A stretch of 54,696 nucleotides of DNA from Flavobacteriia bacterium (GTDB lineage: Bacteria; Bacteroidota; Bacteroidia; Flavobacteriales_D; Crocinitomicaceae), in the NCBI GenBank assembly GCA_947455515.1, contig CANGOF010000005.1:1-54696 (forward strand). Direction: 5' to 3'. A model generated the notes under the pieces. The model had not been told where the DNA came from. It ran no database searches and saw only the letters and a program-made list of their open reading frames with translations. Position numbers and translations under genes: made by a program. Shown one piece after another: positions 1-9,670 of this stretch; the stretch's first letter is position 1, and the number at the start of each line of letters is the position of its first letter.

Positions 1-972
1 AATGTTTCTGTAGATATACCATTGTTCTCGTTCTTATGCGTAACCGGTGTAAGTGGATCAGGTAAGTCGACTTTAATAAAAGACATACTCTACCCTTCTA
101 TTCGTAAACATCTTGGTGTATTTGGAGATTTTCAAGGAGACGTTAAATCTGTCGAAGGGGATTTGAAATTCATCAAAGGAATTGAAATGATTGACCAAAA
201 TCCGATTGGTAAGTCTTCCAGAAGTAACCCAGTAACCTATGTAAAAGCGTTTGACGAAATTCGAGAATTATATGCACGTTTGCCTATCTCGAAAGCAAGG
301 GGGTACAAACCTGGGTTTTTCAGTTTCAACGTAGAAGGTGGTCGCTGTGAAATGTGTGAGGGAGAAGGAATTATAACCGTTGGTATGCAGTTTATGGCGG
401 ATGTACATCTACCATGTGAAACTTGTGAGGGTCGACGTTATAAATCAGAAACATTAGAAGTAAAATACAGAGAAAAAAATATTGCAGACTTACTAGAAAT
501 GGATATTTCCGAAGCTCTGGCTTTTTTCAAGGAGAACATAGGAACGATTGAAAATAAAATTATTGCTAAAATTCAACCCTTAGAAGACGTTGGTTTAGGC
601 TATGTCAAAATGGGACAATCTTCTAGTAGTTTGAGTGGTGGTGAAGCACAACGTATTAAACTTGCTTCTTTCTTAACCAAAAGTGCAGGCGCTCAAGGAA
701 ATATATTTATTTTCGACGAACCTACAACTGGTTTACATTACTATGATATCGAGAAACTTTTAATTGCTTTACAACGTCTAATAGATGCAGGAAATTCTGT
801 GATTGTCATTGAACACAATGGTGATGTGATAAAATGTGCCGATTGGGTAATTGATATTGGTCCCGAAGGCGGGGATAAAGGAGGACAAGTAGTATTTACT
901 GGAACTCCTGAAGAGTTGATATTGGAAAAAGACAATTATACAGGGAAGTTTTTGAAGGATAAATTAGATTAA
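1..972 (+). CDS. uvrA: Excinuclease ABC subunit A, C-terminal part (5' truncated)
   Basis: This is the C-terminal third of UvrA, the ATP-dependent DNA damage sensor of nucleotide excision repair, acting with UvrB in the cytoplasm. The reading frame is open from base 1, so the gene starts outside the window; a TTG at 22 is internal. Visible motifs are the Walker A TGVSGSGKST of the second ABC module, a zinc finger made of two CxxC pairs (CEMC and CETC), the ABC signature SLSGGEAQR, the Walker B IFIFDEPTTGLH, and the switch histidine in VIVIEHN. The end is normal, with KFLKDKLD before the stop. The next gene begins one base after the stop, so they are probably cotranscribed. Identity is very secure; only the N-terminal part is missing. 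Confidence 0.97.
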   Translation, partial: NVSVDIPLFSFLCVTGVSGSGKSTLIKDILYPSIRKHLGVFGDFQGDVKSVEGDLKFIKGIEMIDQNPIGKSSRSNPVTYVKAFDEIRELYARLPISKARGYKPGFFSFNVEGGRCEMCEGEGIITVGMQFMADVHLPCETCEGRRYKSETLEVKYREKNIADLLEMDISEALAFFKENIGTIENKIIAKIQPLEDVGLGYVKMGQSSSSLSGGEAQRIKLASFLTKSAGAQGNIFIFDEPTTGLHYYDIEKLLIALQRLIDAGNSVIVIEHNGDVIKCADWVIDIGPEGGDKGGQVVFTGTPEELILEKDNYTGKFLKDKLD

Positions 973-973
973 T

Positions 974-2053
974 TTGAAAGAATCACATCATTTAAAAAAC
1001 CTTACCACCTTTCGATCGATAGCTGCATTTGTTGTCATTATAAGTCACATCGAACGTTTCAAACATCGAAACAATATCGAAAATTGGTACGACTCCCCTT
1101 TTTTAAAAAACACCGGAGGACATATAGCTGTCATTCTATTCTTTGCTTTAAGTGGTTTTTTAATTACTTACCTATTACTGAAAGAGAAAAATCAAACTGC
1201 ATCAGTTAGCTTGAAAAAATTTTACTTTCGACGTATCCTGAGAGTTTGGCCTTTGTATTTCCTTGTTCTAACACTTACTTACTTTTTACTCGATTATCCA
1301 ATTACAACCACTACCCTAGTTATGACCTTGACCCTCATTCCTAACATTGCAGATGGAATGATGATGCGTTTTGAACCCTGCCCTCCATTATGGTCTATTG
1401 GTGTGGAAGAACAATTCTATTTAACTTGGCCATGGATAATCAAATACAGTAAATATGTGAGTTGGATAATACTTGCAGTATTTGTTATCATTACTGCTTT
1501 ACCTTTTATTGTGCTACCAAGACTTGCCTCAACTAATTCTACTGCAGAAAGCATAGAAATGTGGACACGACTTTTTGAGAATCTTAAATTTAACTGCATG
1601 GCTGCCGGTGCATTTTTCGCCGTTTTACTTCATCAAAAAAGTAAAGTCATCGACTTACTAAATCGATATAAAATAATTGCATTTACATTCGTTATCCTTC
1701 CTTTTTATTGTTGGTTCACAGGCATAAACTTCACGTATTGTACCGATGAGATATACAGTGTTCTATTCAGTCTTTCGATCGTAATCGCTTGTTCAAGTAA
1801 TCATATCCCTACTTTGGATTATAAACCTTTCGCATTTTTAGGTACTATTTCCTATGGATTATATATGTACCATTGGATCATCCTTGAATTTATTTTTAAG
1901 TGGAATTTTATTCCTCAAGAAAATACAATACTATATAATCTTCTATTATATGGAATCAGTTTTATTTGTTCCATCCTTTTCGCATGGCTTTCGTATCACT
2001 TTATAGAAAAACCATTTTTGAATATTAAAAATAGATATTCCGTCTTAAAATAG
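974..2053 (+). CDS. Acyltransferase 3 family membrane protein
   Basis: This is an integral membrane acyltransferase of the Acyl_transf_3 (OafA/OatA-like) family, which moves acetyl or other acyl groups onto surface glycans. The N-terminus (LTTFRSIAAFVVIISHIE) carries the family's conserved histidine at the end of the first membrane segment. It is followed by FFALSGFLITYLLL, FYFRRILRVWPLYFL and the hallmark PPLWSIGVEEQFYLTWPW near residues 137-154. About ten hydrophobic segments are visible and the length (359 aa) is normal. The start is a TTG directly after the uvrA stop; no ATG is available nearby. The acceptor is unknown; a role in modifying the polysaccharide encoded downstream is inference from proximity only. 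Confidence 0.88.
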   Translation: MKESHHLKNLTTFRSIAAFVVIISHIERFKHRNNIENWYDSPFLKNTGGHIAVILFFALSGFLITYLLLKEKNQTASVSLKKFYFRRILRVWPLYFLVLTLTYFLLDYPITTTTLVMTLTLIPNIADGMMMRFEPCPPLWSIGVEEQFYLTWPWIIKYSKYVSWIILAVFVIITALPFIVLPRLASTNSTAESIEMWTRLFENLKFNCMAAGAFFAVLLHQKSKVIDLLNRYKIIAFTFVILPFYCWFTGINFTYCTDEIYSVLFSLSIVIACSSNHIPTLDYKPFAFLGTISYGLYMYHWIILEFIFKWNFIPQENTILYNLLLYGISFICSILFAWLSYHFIEKPFLNIKNRYSVLK

Positions 2054-2077
2054 ATTATTGTGTAATTTTGAGGTTCA

Positions 2078-2980
2078 ATGTTAGAACGAATTATCACCAA
2101 AATAAAATCATTAATTCATGGATTTGGATTAGATCACTTCCCTTGGGAAGTAATGTTCTTTTCTATAATTATAACTTCATACGTATTAATGATTGAAGTT
2201 AAATTTGTTGGGTGGGAAAAATCCTCACTAAAAAAAATAATCAAATTTGATAAATCTACTCGTTCCGATTTCATTTGTTGGGTAATGGATACATTCAATA
2301 TTTCCAATGTATTTGGGTTTGTCTTAAGCTTTGGTGTTTTTTATTTCTTGGTCGGGTTAATTCAAAAGAACTTTGGTTTAAATCTAATTACGCATATTGC
2401 TAATCCATACCTACAAGCAGCAATTATTTTTATTGCAGGTGATTTTAAAAATTATGTTCGACACTACGCATTTCACAAATCTAAAATACTTTGGGAATTA
2501 CATCAATTTCATCATTCAGCAACACATTTCAATGTTTTAACACGTCAGAGAGTCCATTTTTTAGATCCTGAAATCAGCCGTTTTTTTGATGTAATGGTAT
2601 TTGTATTGTTGGGTTCACCTATTTATTCCTACATTGCAGTAAGAATATTCAAAGAAGCACATCAATTAATCATACATTCTGCTCTCACTTCCGATTGGGG
2701 ATTCATTGGCAAATACATTTTAGTTTCTCCAGCTGCACATCGTTTACACCATTCAACGGAAGAAAGACATTACAACAAAAATATGGGTAATACCTTTATT
2801 TTTTGGGATCGTTTATTTGGTACTTACCATCCTGCTGAACCAATTAAGAATATTGGTCTACCCGAAAACAAATTTAATAAAGATGGCTATTTCAAGGATT
2901 TATGGAAATGCATTATTGGAGCAACGAACATACTATTTCATAGAAATAAAATGAATATATTGAAAAAAGAAAATAAATAA
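2078..2980 (+). CDS. Fatty acid hydroxylase / sterol desaturase superfamily protein
   Basis: This is a membrane-bound di-iron oxygenase of the fatty acid hydroxylase superfamily. The histidine clusters that bind the two irons are visible: H129-x3-H133, HQFHH at 142-146, and HRLHH at 221-225 followed by further histidines (RHY, GTYH). Hydrophobic segments lie around residues 22-42, 75-95 and 110-125 and again in the middle of the protein. Family members hydroxylate or desaturate lipids, and some act on carotenoids or ether lipids, so the substrate cannot be read from sequence. The gene sits 24 bases after the acyltransferase and 34 bases before the histidine kinase. Family assignment is firm, substrate unknown. 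Confidence 0.88.
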   Translation: MLERIITKIKSLIHGFGLDHFPWEVMFFSIIITSYVLMIEVKFVGWEKSSLKKIIKFDKSTRSDFICWVMDTFNISNVFGFVLSFGVFYFLVGLIQKNFGLNLITHIANPYLQAAIIFIAGDFKNYVRHYAFHKSKILWELHQFHHSATHFNVLTRQRVHFLDPEISRFFDVMVFVLLGSPIYSYIAVRIFKEAHQLIIHSALTSDWGFIGKYILVSPAAHRLHHSTEERHYNKNMGNTFIFWDRLFGTYHPAEPIKNIGLPENKFNKDGYFKDLWKCIIGATNILFHRNKMNILKKENK

Positions 2981-3014
2981 AAACACTTACTTTTAATTTA
3001 TAGAAAAAATAAAT

Positions 3015-5006
3015 ATGACCGAAAAAAGTATCGACCACACATTTAAATTATTACTTCCTTTTCATCTAATGTTTAACGAAGATTGTAAAATTGTATCCTT
3101 CGGAATTAGTATGGAAAAACTTTTCCCATCCCTTCAAATTGGTGATGATTTCTGTATAAATTTCAATGTAGATGGCGTTAATTCGAATGATGAAATTGTA
3201 AATTTGAAAGAGTTAGTAAATAAACAAATTGTACTATCATACAAAAGTTACGACCATATCCATTTTGCAGGTATTATTGAATATATTGAACAAGAAAACA
3301 AATACATTTTTATTGGAAATCCCCATTTAAATGCACGGGATATTGTAATTGAAAAAACACTAAAGGAAATTGATTTAGATAAACTTAATTCGATAAAAGG
3401 TCTATTAGATGTGTTTAGAAAAAAACAAATTACTAATCTAGAATTCAAAGAACTACTTGTAAAAGTAAGTCAACACAAAAAATTAAATAAAGAATTAGAG
3501 ATCGCTTTAAAAGAAACTCAAAAAGCTTCCGATTCAAAAGAAGCATTCCTAACAAATATGAGTCACGAAATACGTACTCCGTTAAATGGAATTATCGGAA
3601 TGATTCGAAAATTAAGAAAAGAAAACCCAACAATAACTCAGCAAAATTATATAGACAATGCGTTAAGAGCTTGTAAACACTTGCTTTCATTAATCAATAA
3701 TATATTAGATTTTTCTAAAATTAAAGCGGGCGAATTAATTCTTGAAAAAATAGATTTTAACTTAGAAGATGAAATTGATGACGTAAAAAAGATCTTAATT
3801 AGCCAAGCATCCGATAAAGAACTGAATTTTGAAATCGATTTTGAACCTACTGTTGCGAAAGCATTAATCGGTGACCCAGCCAGAATAAGACAAATTCTAA
3901 TTAACATAACAGGTAATGCTATTAAATTTACAGAAAAAGGGTTTGTTAAAATTGCATGTAAACCTATAAGTACAAATTCGGAAAATCAAACGGTTGAAAT
4001 AAAAATTACAGATAGCGGTATTGGAATGAGTGAAAATTACTTAGAAAAAATATTTACCAAATTTCAACAAGAAGATACTTCAAGCTCTCGTCGACACCAA
4101 GGCTCTGGTTTAGGAATGACGATCACCAAAGAATTAGTAGATTTAATGGAGGGTACTATAACTATAACAAGTGAAAAAGGGTTAGGAACGGAAGTTACAT
4201 TAATATTAAACCTACCTATCGGAAATCCGGATAACATCGAAATATTAGATACAAATATCAATACTTCAATCTTAGAAGGAAAATCGATATTAATCGTTGA
4301 AGATAACGAAATGAATCGTTATGTTGCAATAAATACGCTTGAACCATATCATGTTAAAATTACAGAAGCTCAAAACGGTGAAAAAGCATTAGAAATTTTA
4401 AAAAATCAGTCTTTCGATATTATTTTAATGGATTTACAAATGCCAATAATGGGTGGAGAAAGAGCAACGGAAATAATTCGAAACGAACTAAATATTGGAA
4501 CACCTATTATAGCCCTAACTGCAAATGCTTTTATTAAAGAATTAGAAAAATGTATTGCGGTTGGAATGAATAATTATATTATTAAACCATTTGAAGAAAT
4601 ACATTTTCTTAAAATTATAATTAAAGAACTAACTAAGCTTAATCCGCAAGAATCTATTGTACAACTTTATGACTTGAATCGTTTAAAAGAAATGGCGAAC
4701 GGGAACGAAAACTTTGTACCAGACATGCTGAAATTATTTTTAAATCTTGTTCCTAAATCTATAGATTTAATCAATGATTCTTCTAAAAATAATGACTTGG
4801 AAACAGTTCGTAGAACTGCACATAAAATAAAACCTTCAATTAATAATTTAGGCATAAATAGCATCAAAGAAGATATTCTTTTGTTGGAAAAATGGGATGA
4901 ATTAAATCAATCAAAAGACGAATTAGAAACTACAATAAAAAAGGTGAACAACGTTATTCATCAAGTAGTAGATTCAATTTCAACAAAAGAAAAGATTTCT
5001 CAGTAA
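3015..5006 (+). CDS. Hybrid histidine kinase: HNOBA-like sensor, HisKA, HATPase, receiver, HPt
   Basis: This is a cytoplasmic hybrid sensor kinase of 663 aa with no membrane segment or signal peptide. The N-terminal ~130 residues (PFHLMFNEDCKIVSFG, then MEKLFPSLQIGDDF) resemble the HNOBA domain, a PAS-like module usually tied to haem-nitric-oxide/oxygen sensing. A coiled stretch (~150-180) leads to the HisKA domain with SHEIRTPLNG (His184), the ATPase with N-box NITGNAIKFTEKG, DSGIGM and GSGLGMTITKELV, a receiver domain with phospho-acceptor Asp473 in ILMDLQMPIMGG, and a C-terminal HPt domain with AHKIKPS (His603). All phosphorelay residues are present. It precedes a lone receiver protein and the polysaccharide operon, which suggests but does not prove that it controls that operon. 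No H-NOX gene is visible in the window. Confidence 0.93.
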   Translation: MTEKSIDHTFKLLLPFHLMFNEDCKIVSFGISMEKLFPSLQIGDDFCINFNVDGVNSNDEIVNLKELVNKQIVLSYKSYDHIHFAGIIEYIEQENKYIFIGNPHLNARDIVIEKTLKEIDLDKLNSIKGLLDVFRKKQITNLEFKELLVKVSQHKKLNKELEIALKETQKASDSKEAFLTNMSHEIRTPLNGIIGMIRKLRKENPTITQQNYIDNALRACKHLLSLINNILDFSKIKAGELILEKIDFNLEDEIDDVKKILISQASDKELNFEIDFEPTVAKALIGDPARIRQILINITGNAIKFTEKGFVKIACKPISTNSENQTVEIKITDSGIGMSENYLEKIFTKFQQEDTSSSRRHQGSGLGMTITKELVDLMEGTITITSEKGLGTEVTLILNLPIGNPDNIEILDTNINTSILEGKSILIVEDNEMNRYVAINTLEPYHVKITEAQNGEKALEILKNQSFDIILMDLQMPIMGGERATEIIRNELNIGTPIIALTANAFIKELEKCIAVGMNNYIIKPFEEIHFLKIIIKELTKLNPQESIVQLYDLNRLKEMANGNENFVPDMLKLFLNLVPKSIDLINDSSKNNDLETVRRTAHKIKPSINNLGINSIKEDILLLEKWDELNQSKDELETTIKKVNNVIHQVVDSISTKEKISQ

Positions 5007-5075
5007 ATTTTATTAAATTTGTCCTTATTTTAATTAGGTGTTTTTACTATTTCACTTAAGAATAAAGACTACAAA

Positions 5076-5495
5076 ATGAATGATTTAAAACTTTTCTTAG
5101 TTGATGATGATGCTTTTTATTTAAACATATTAAAGCAACATTTGTTAAATATTGGATGTGATAACATAAGCACATTTGAAAATGGTACGGACTGTTTAAA
5201 CCAACTACAAGACAAACCTGATGTGATCTTTTTAGACTACTCCATGGATACACTATCTGGTGTTGAAGTGCTTAACAAAATCAAAAGAAATAATCCTAAT
5301 ATTTTTGTAGTAATGATTTCTGCTCAAGGTGATATTCAACCTGCAGTTAATTCCTTGAAACAAGGAGCATTTGACTACATCGAAAAAGGAGATGATGATC
5401 AGTCTAAAATTAAAGAAGTGTTACAACGAATCATGGATGTTCGTGAATTATTAGACAGTTCAAAACCTAGTATTTTCAAGCGCTTATTTAAATAA
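5076..5495 (+). CDS. Single-domain response regulator (receiver domain only)
   Basis: This is a 139-aa CheY-like receiver with no DNA-binding or enzymatic output domain. The acidic pair follows LFLV (VDDD, residues 9-12), the phosphorylated aspartate is Asp54 in VIFLDYSMD, and the conserved Ser/Thr is in MISAQ. The usual conserved lysine position falls in the YIEKGDDD segment. The last ~20 residues form a short basic tail. The stop codon overlaps the ATG of the export lipoprotein gene (TAATG), so it is translationally coupled to the polysaccharide operon. It probably relays phosphate or binds a partner protein; the hybrid kinase immediately upstream, with its HPt domain, is the likely donor. 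Confidence 0.9.
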   Translation: MNDLKLFLVDDDAFYLNILKQHLLNIGCDNISTFENGTDCLNQLQDKPDVIFLDYSMDTLSGVEVLNKIKRNNPNIFVVMISAQGDIQPAVNSLKQGAFDYIEKGDDDQSKIKEVLQRIMDVRELLDSSKPSIFKRLFK

Positions 5496-6262
5496 TGTTT
5501 CGCAGTTTTTTTCTTTTAATTAGTTTAATTATACTTTTTACTTCTTGTAAAACAGTAAACGTATTAATGGACTCGAGAAAAGAAAAAAAAGTAGCAGCAT
5601 CCTCTCCTTTAGACTCTAATTTTTCTTACAATCCAAATTACGAGTATAAAATCCGAAAAAACGACAAAATAAGCATAAGTGTTTGGGGACAAGATGAATT
5701 AAGTGTAGGGTCCATTTACGGAGTTTACAATTCCAATGAAATCTACGGAAAATGGTTAATGGTAGACGCTAACGGTAAAATAGAAATACCTAAAATAGGA
5801 AGTTACAATGTTTTAAATTTAACCACAACTCAATTTAAAGATACACTTCAACGAATTGTAGGTGAATGGATTAAAAACCCTATTGTGGATGTCAAAATAC
5901 TTAACAAAGAAATCACTTTATTAGGCGAATTACGCGCCCCGCAAGTACATGTAGTTGATAAAGATAGAAATACCTTATTGGAATTAGTTACAAAAAGTGG
6001 CGGATTCGACTTCTATGCAGATTTAAAGCACATCAAAGTCATGCGACCATCTGGTGATACTGTAATTACAGCAATATTAAACATAACACAATCTGGAGAT
6101 TATTTAAGTAAAAATATACAACTATACCCAGGTGATATCGTTATCGTTCCATCTAAACGAAACAAAGAATTTGACAAACGTATAGCAACAATTGTGCCTT
6201 TTACAGCGTCTGTCTCTGCTTTTGTTTTACTTTATAAATTATTCACAACAACCTCTAAATAA
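5495..6262 (+). CDS. Polysaccharide biosynthesis/export outer-membrane lipoprotein (Wza-like)
   Basis: This is the outer-membrane export component of a Wzx/Wzy-type polysaccharide system. The 255-aa protein has a lipoprotein signal peptide with lipobox LFTSC (Cys at ~18). It then has the Poly_export domain beginning YKIRKNDKISISVWGQDEL and one SLBB-like region (ITLLGELRAPQVHVVDKDRNTLLELV). A C-terminal hydrophobic helix (TIVPFTASVSAFVLLYKLF) is common in Bacteroidota members. It is shorter than E. coli Wza, as is usual in this phylum. It overlaps the receiver gene by one base and is followed six bases later by the Wzc-like gene, its expected partner across the periplasm. Confidence 0.92.
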   Translation: MFRSFFLLISLIILFTSCKTVNVLMDSRKEKKVAASSPLDSNFSYNPNYEYKIRKNDKISISVWGQDELSVGSIYGVYNSNEIYGKWLMVDANGKIEIPKIGSYNVLNLTTTQFKDTLQRIVGEWIKNPIVDVKILNKEITLLGELRAPQVHVVDKDRNTLLELVTKSGGFDFYADLKHIKVMRPSGDTVITAILNITQSGDYLSKNIQLYPGDIVIVPSKRNKEFDKRIATIVPFTASVSAFVLLYKLFTTTSK

Positions 6263-6267
6263 ACAGA

Positions 6268-8433
6268 ATGAAAGAAAACTTTCGTATGTTAAGACCTTAT
6301 TTAAGAGGATTACCTCTTATCATTTTTGCAATGGTAATTGGTGTGTTTTTGGCTAAGACCTATTTAAATTACACGGTTCCTATGTATGAAAGTACTGCAA
6401 AATTAAAACTTGCAGAATTAGATGAAGGTGTACCAGCAAATAACCTTTTTAAAGAATTTGAAGTATTTGGTAGTGCAAATAAAATTGCAGCTGAAATTGA
6501 AGTGGTTAAATCACAACTATTAATAAATAAAGTTGTTGAAAACCTTGATTTTAATATTGAGATATATCGTGTAGGTAAAATAAAAACGGTTGAACTTTAC
6601 GAAAATTCACCAATCATCGTTAAATGTTTTAATATTTCAGAAAAATCATTTGATCAATTGATTGATATACAGGTATTAAACAAGGAAAATTACGAACTTA
6701 CCTTACCAAATTCTAAACGTAAAATTAAAGGTACACTTGGAGATATCGTTAATACTGAAATGGGAACTTTCTTTATTTCTTTAAATGAAAATTTATTAGC
6801 AGAAAATCCTAATTTGCATGTTGTTGATCATTATAAATTTGAAATATTTAGTCCTGAAAAATTATACCGCAATATTTCTAAAAATCTTAACATTACTCCC
6901 GTTGATAAGGATGTACCAATTTTACGTATTACGTATAAAAATGCAAATCCAAAAAAAGCTTCGCTCTTTGTAAATGAATTAGCAAAAGTTTATATTTCGG
7001 ATTACATTGAAACAAAATACAAAGCAGCACATTTGACCGTTGAATTCTTGGATGGACAAATTAATAACACATTCAAAAAAATAGCTGGTTCTGAAAATAA
7101 AATTCAAAACTATCGAGACGATAGAAGAATTACGAATATTTTACAAGAAACAGAAACCGATCTAAAGAAAGTTTCTGAATTGAAGATGCAACAAACGAAA
7201 TTAAAAATGACACTTGAAGGAATTCGAGAAGTCGATCGTTATGTTCGTAATGGAAAAAACTTTATGGACCTTGCTCCAAATTTTGAAGAGTTTACGGACG
7301 CTCTTTCTTCAGAGATTATCAAAAAAATCAAGGAATTTCAAGCACAAAAAAGAGAATTATTACTCATATATACACCAAAAGATGAACATATCACTGTAAT
7401 CGATGAAAAAATTCATGATTTAAGTACATACCTAACAGAAAGTATTAAAAATAGTAGACAAAATTTAGAAATTAAAAACAAAAATTTAACCGCTGACATT
7501 AGGGATGCTGAAAAAGTTTTTAAAACGGTTCCTGAAAAAGAAAGAGTTTTAAATGACCTAAATAGAGAATTTAACATCTACCAACAAACCTATAACTTCC
7601 TTAACGAACGTAAAATTGAAGCTGAAATTGCTGCTGCAGCTAAAATGGCATTTCATAAGATTATTGCTCCAGGTGAAGTTCCTTTAGATCCAGTATCACC
7701 TAATAGAACTGTAATTGTAATAATCTCTGCAATTTTAGGTATGTTTGGCTCCATCCTATTTATCTATATTGTCCATAAAGTAAAAGCAAAAGTAAACGAT
7801 GTTCAAACGATTGAAGCAATTTCAACAATTCCTGTTTCGATGCTTACTCCAAAGTATACCAGCGACGAAGAGATTGCAAAACACTTTTTAAAAGAAGCGC
7901 TTCAATTAGAAATTAAAGGTTTAGTCAAAGAGAAATCGATAATTTGTATGACTGCCTACCGTAATAGTGAAGGTGTTGACTTCAATGCATTTTGTCTCGC
8001 TAAAGCTTTTGCAACACAAGGAAGAAGGGTACTATTAGTCGATGTAGCAAACCAACTTAAATACTTTAAAAAATTATCGACAGACGAACTTTTAATCGTT
8101 GAAAACATAGAATTAAGAACTTTATCTAATCCTGCTTTTGATTCATACACAAAAGGAAAGATGGTAGAATTATTTGAAGGGTATAGAAAAAACTTAGATG
8201 TAATCATTATTTTAAATGAAAGCTTTGAAAACGAATCTAAAGCTAAATTATTAATGAGTATATCTGATGTAAATTTCTTAGTGGTAGATTCCCGTTTAAC
8301 TCCTAAAAAACGTATTTTAGAAACAGAAGTATTGAATGACGAATACAAATTCCCTTCTATGAACTTCTTGCTTAATCGTTACGATTACACTCCAAATTTA
8401 TTGAAGGAATTTTATATTTTCCGAAGAAAATAA
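6268..8433 (+). CDS. Wzc/Wzz-type polysaccharide co-polymerase with degenerate tyrosine-kinase domain
   Basis: This is an inner-membrane chain-length regulator that couples polymerization to export. The 721-aa protein has an N-terminal membrane segment (~residues 13-33), a Wzz domain, a long periplasmic coiled-coil region (~240-450), and a second membrane segment (~480-505). It ends in a cytoplasmic domain shaped like a bacterial tyrosine kinase (~540-721). The kinase nucleotide site is broken. Where a Walker A lysine is expected the sequence reads TAYRNSEGVDFNAFCLAKAF, with no GKS/GKT. The A' motif is LLVDVANQL and the B motif LNES also departs from consensus. Three tyrosines remain near the C-terminus. 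It is probably a structural co-polymerase without autokinase activity. The strong domain order and the preceding Wza-like gene support the call. Confidence 0.9.
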   Translation: MKENFRMLRPYLRGLPLIIFAMVIGVFLAKTYLNYTVPMYESTAKLKLAELDEGVPANNLFKEFEVFGSANKIAAEIEVVKSQLLINKVVENLDFNIEIYRVGKIKTVELYENSPIIVKCFNISEKSFDQLIDIQVLNKENYELTLPNSKRKIKGTLGDIVNTEMGTFFISLNENLLAENPNLHVVDHYKFEIFSPEKLYRNISKNLNITPVDKDVPILRITYKNANPKKASLFVNELAKVYISDYIETKYKAAHLTVEFLDGQINNTFKKIAGSENKIQNYRDDRRITNILQETETDLKKVSELKMQQTKLKMTLEGIREVDRYVRNGKNFMDLAPNFEEFTDALSSEIIKKIKEFQAQKRELLLIYTPKDEHITVIDEKIHDLSTYLTESIKNSRQNLEIKNKNLTADIRDAEKVFKTVPEKERVLNDLNREFNIYQQTYNFLNERKIEAEIAAAAKMAFHKIIAPGEVPLDPVSPNRTVIVIISAILGMFGSILFIYIVHKVKAKVNDVQTIEAISTIPVSMLTPKYTSDEEIAKHFLKEALQLEIKGLVKEKSIICMTAYRNSEGVDFNAFCLAKAFATQGRRVLLVDVANQLKYFKKLSTDELLIVENIELRTLSNPAFDSYTKGKMVELFEGYRKNLDVIIILNESFENESKAKLLMSISDVNFLVVDSRLTPKKRILETEVLNDEYKFPSMNFLLNRYDYTPNLLKEFYIFRRK

Positions 8434-8443
8434 ATAAAACTTA

Positions 8444-9670
8444 ATGAGTAAGTTAAACAAAAACACAATTGTACTCGCTGATCAAGCAGTATTCAGTGGC
8501 GGTAGTTTTTTAATTACTGTTTTACTTGCCCGAACATTTGAACCAAACGAATTTGGATTATACTCTTCCATCACTTTATTTAATTATGCCGTTGTTAGTT
8601 TACTAAATGCTTTAATTATTCAACCACTTCAAGTTTCTTTAGGTAAAGTTGAAAATCAAAAAACGTATGTTTCGTTTAATTTTTGGATGCAACTAATTCT
8701 TGTTGTATTTATCTCATTTGGATTATCAGTCTTAATGGGATTCCAGATTGATCTATTGAAAGATTTCTCTAAATTGGGAATCGGCGTTCTCATCTATTTT
8801 ACTGGATTTATTTTACACGATTATTTCCGTAAACTCTTTCTTGCTAAAGCAGAAACACAAAATGCATTTATTATTGATTTAATGACTACACTTTCCCACA
8901 TATCTGTTTTACTATATGTGTATTTTAACCATTCTGTTTCGTTTGAAATAACTATGTACTACATTGGTTTGTGTTATTTTCCTGCATTTATTTATTCAAT
9001 AATTAGGATTAATCCAACTTTTAATGAATTAAAAAATTGGAAATCGTATGGAATAATGCACATACAACAAGGAAGCTGGCTATTACTTACAACATTGACA
9101 CAATGGTGGTCGAGTAATTTATTCATCGTTACAACTGGATTTTATTTCGGAAAAACAGCATTAGGAGCATTTCGTCTGGTACAAACCCTATTCGGTTTAC
9201 TAAACTTGGTTTTACAAACATTTGAAAACTATGTCCTACCCGAAGCGTCCAGAAAATTAGCTATTTCTCCTACGGATGCAAAAAAATATCTATTCGGTAT
9301 CACAAAAAAATCTGGATTAATCTTTGGAGTTATATTGACCATCTTATTCGTATTCGCAAAACAAATTATCACTTTAGTTGGGGGCGCTAAATATGTAGAA
9401 TTCGCGTATATTGTTCAAGGAATGACTATATTATATGTGTTTATTTTTATAGCCTACCCTATACGTCTATCCATTCGTATGTTAGTTTTAAATAGTAGAT
9501 TCTTTGCAGGTTATGTACTATCCCTTATTTTTAGTCTGTTAACGTTCCGATATCTATTAAAAGAATTCAATGTAACAGGTGCTATCATTGGTTTAATTGC
9601 TTCTCAAATTATTACCCTGGCCTACTGGCAATATATTCTCATTAAAAACAAATTTGTGCTATGGAAATAA
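8444..9670 (+). CDS. Polysaccharide flippase (Wzx-like, MOP superfamily)
   Basis: This is a 408-aa polytopic membrane protein with roughly twelve hydrophobic segments. The N-terminus (TIVLADQAVFSGGSFLITVLLARTFEPNEFGLYS) is typical of Wzx-like oligosaccharide flippases and related MATE/MOP exporters. Such proteins move undecaprenyl-diphosphate-linked repeat units across the inner membrane. Its position, ten bases after the Wzc-like gene and overlapping the following glycosyltransferase by ten bases, supports this role. Substrate specificity cannot be read from sequence. Confidence 0.88.
   Translation: MSKLNKNTIVLADQAVFSGGSFLITVLLARTFEPNEFGLYSSITLFNYAVVSLLNALIIQPLQVSLGKVENQKTYVSFNFWMQLILVVFISFGLSVLMGFQIDLLKDFSKLGIGVLIYFTGFILHDYFRKLFLAKAETQNAFIIDLMTTLSHISVLLYVYFNHSVSFEITMYYIGLCYFPAFIYSIIRINPTFNELKNWKSYGIMHIQQGSWLLLTTLTQWWSSNLFIVTTGFYFGKTALGAFRLVQTLFGLLNLVLQTFENYVLPEASRKLAISPTDAKKYLFGITKKSGLIFGVILTILFVFAKQIITLVGGAKYVEFAYIVQGMTILYVFIFIAYPIRLSIRMLVLNSRFFAGYVLSLIFSLLTFRYLLKEFNVTGAIIGLIASQIITLAYWQYILIKNKFVLWK

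Noticed and set aside
7956-8348. 130-codon minus-strand frame opposite the Wzc-like kinase domain
   Set aside because: Antisense shadow; no start signals and no recognizable protein features.
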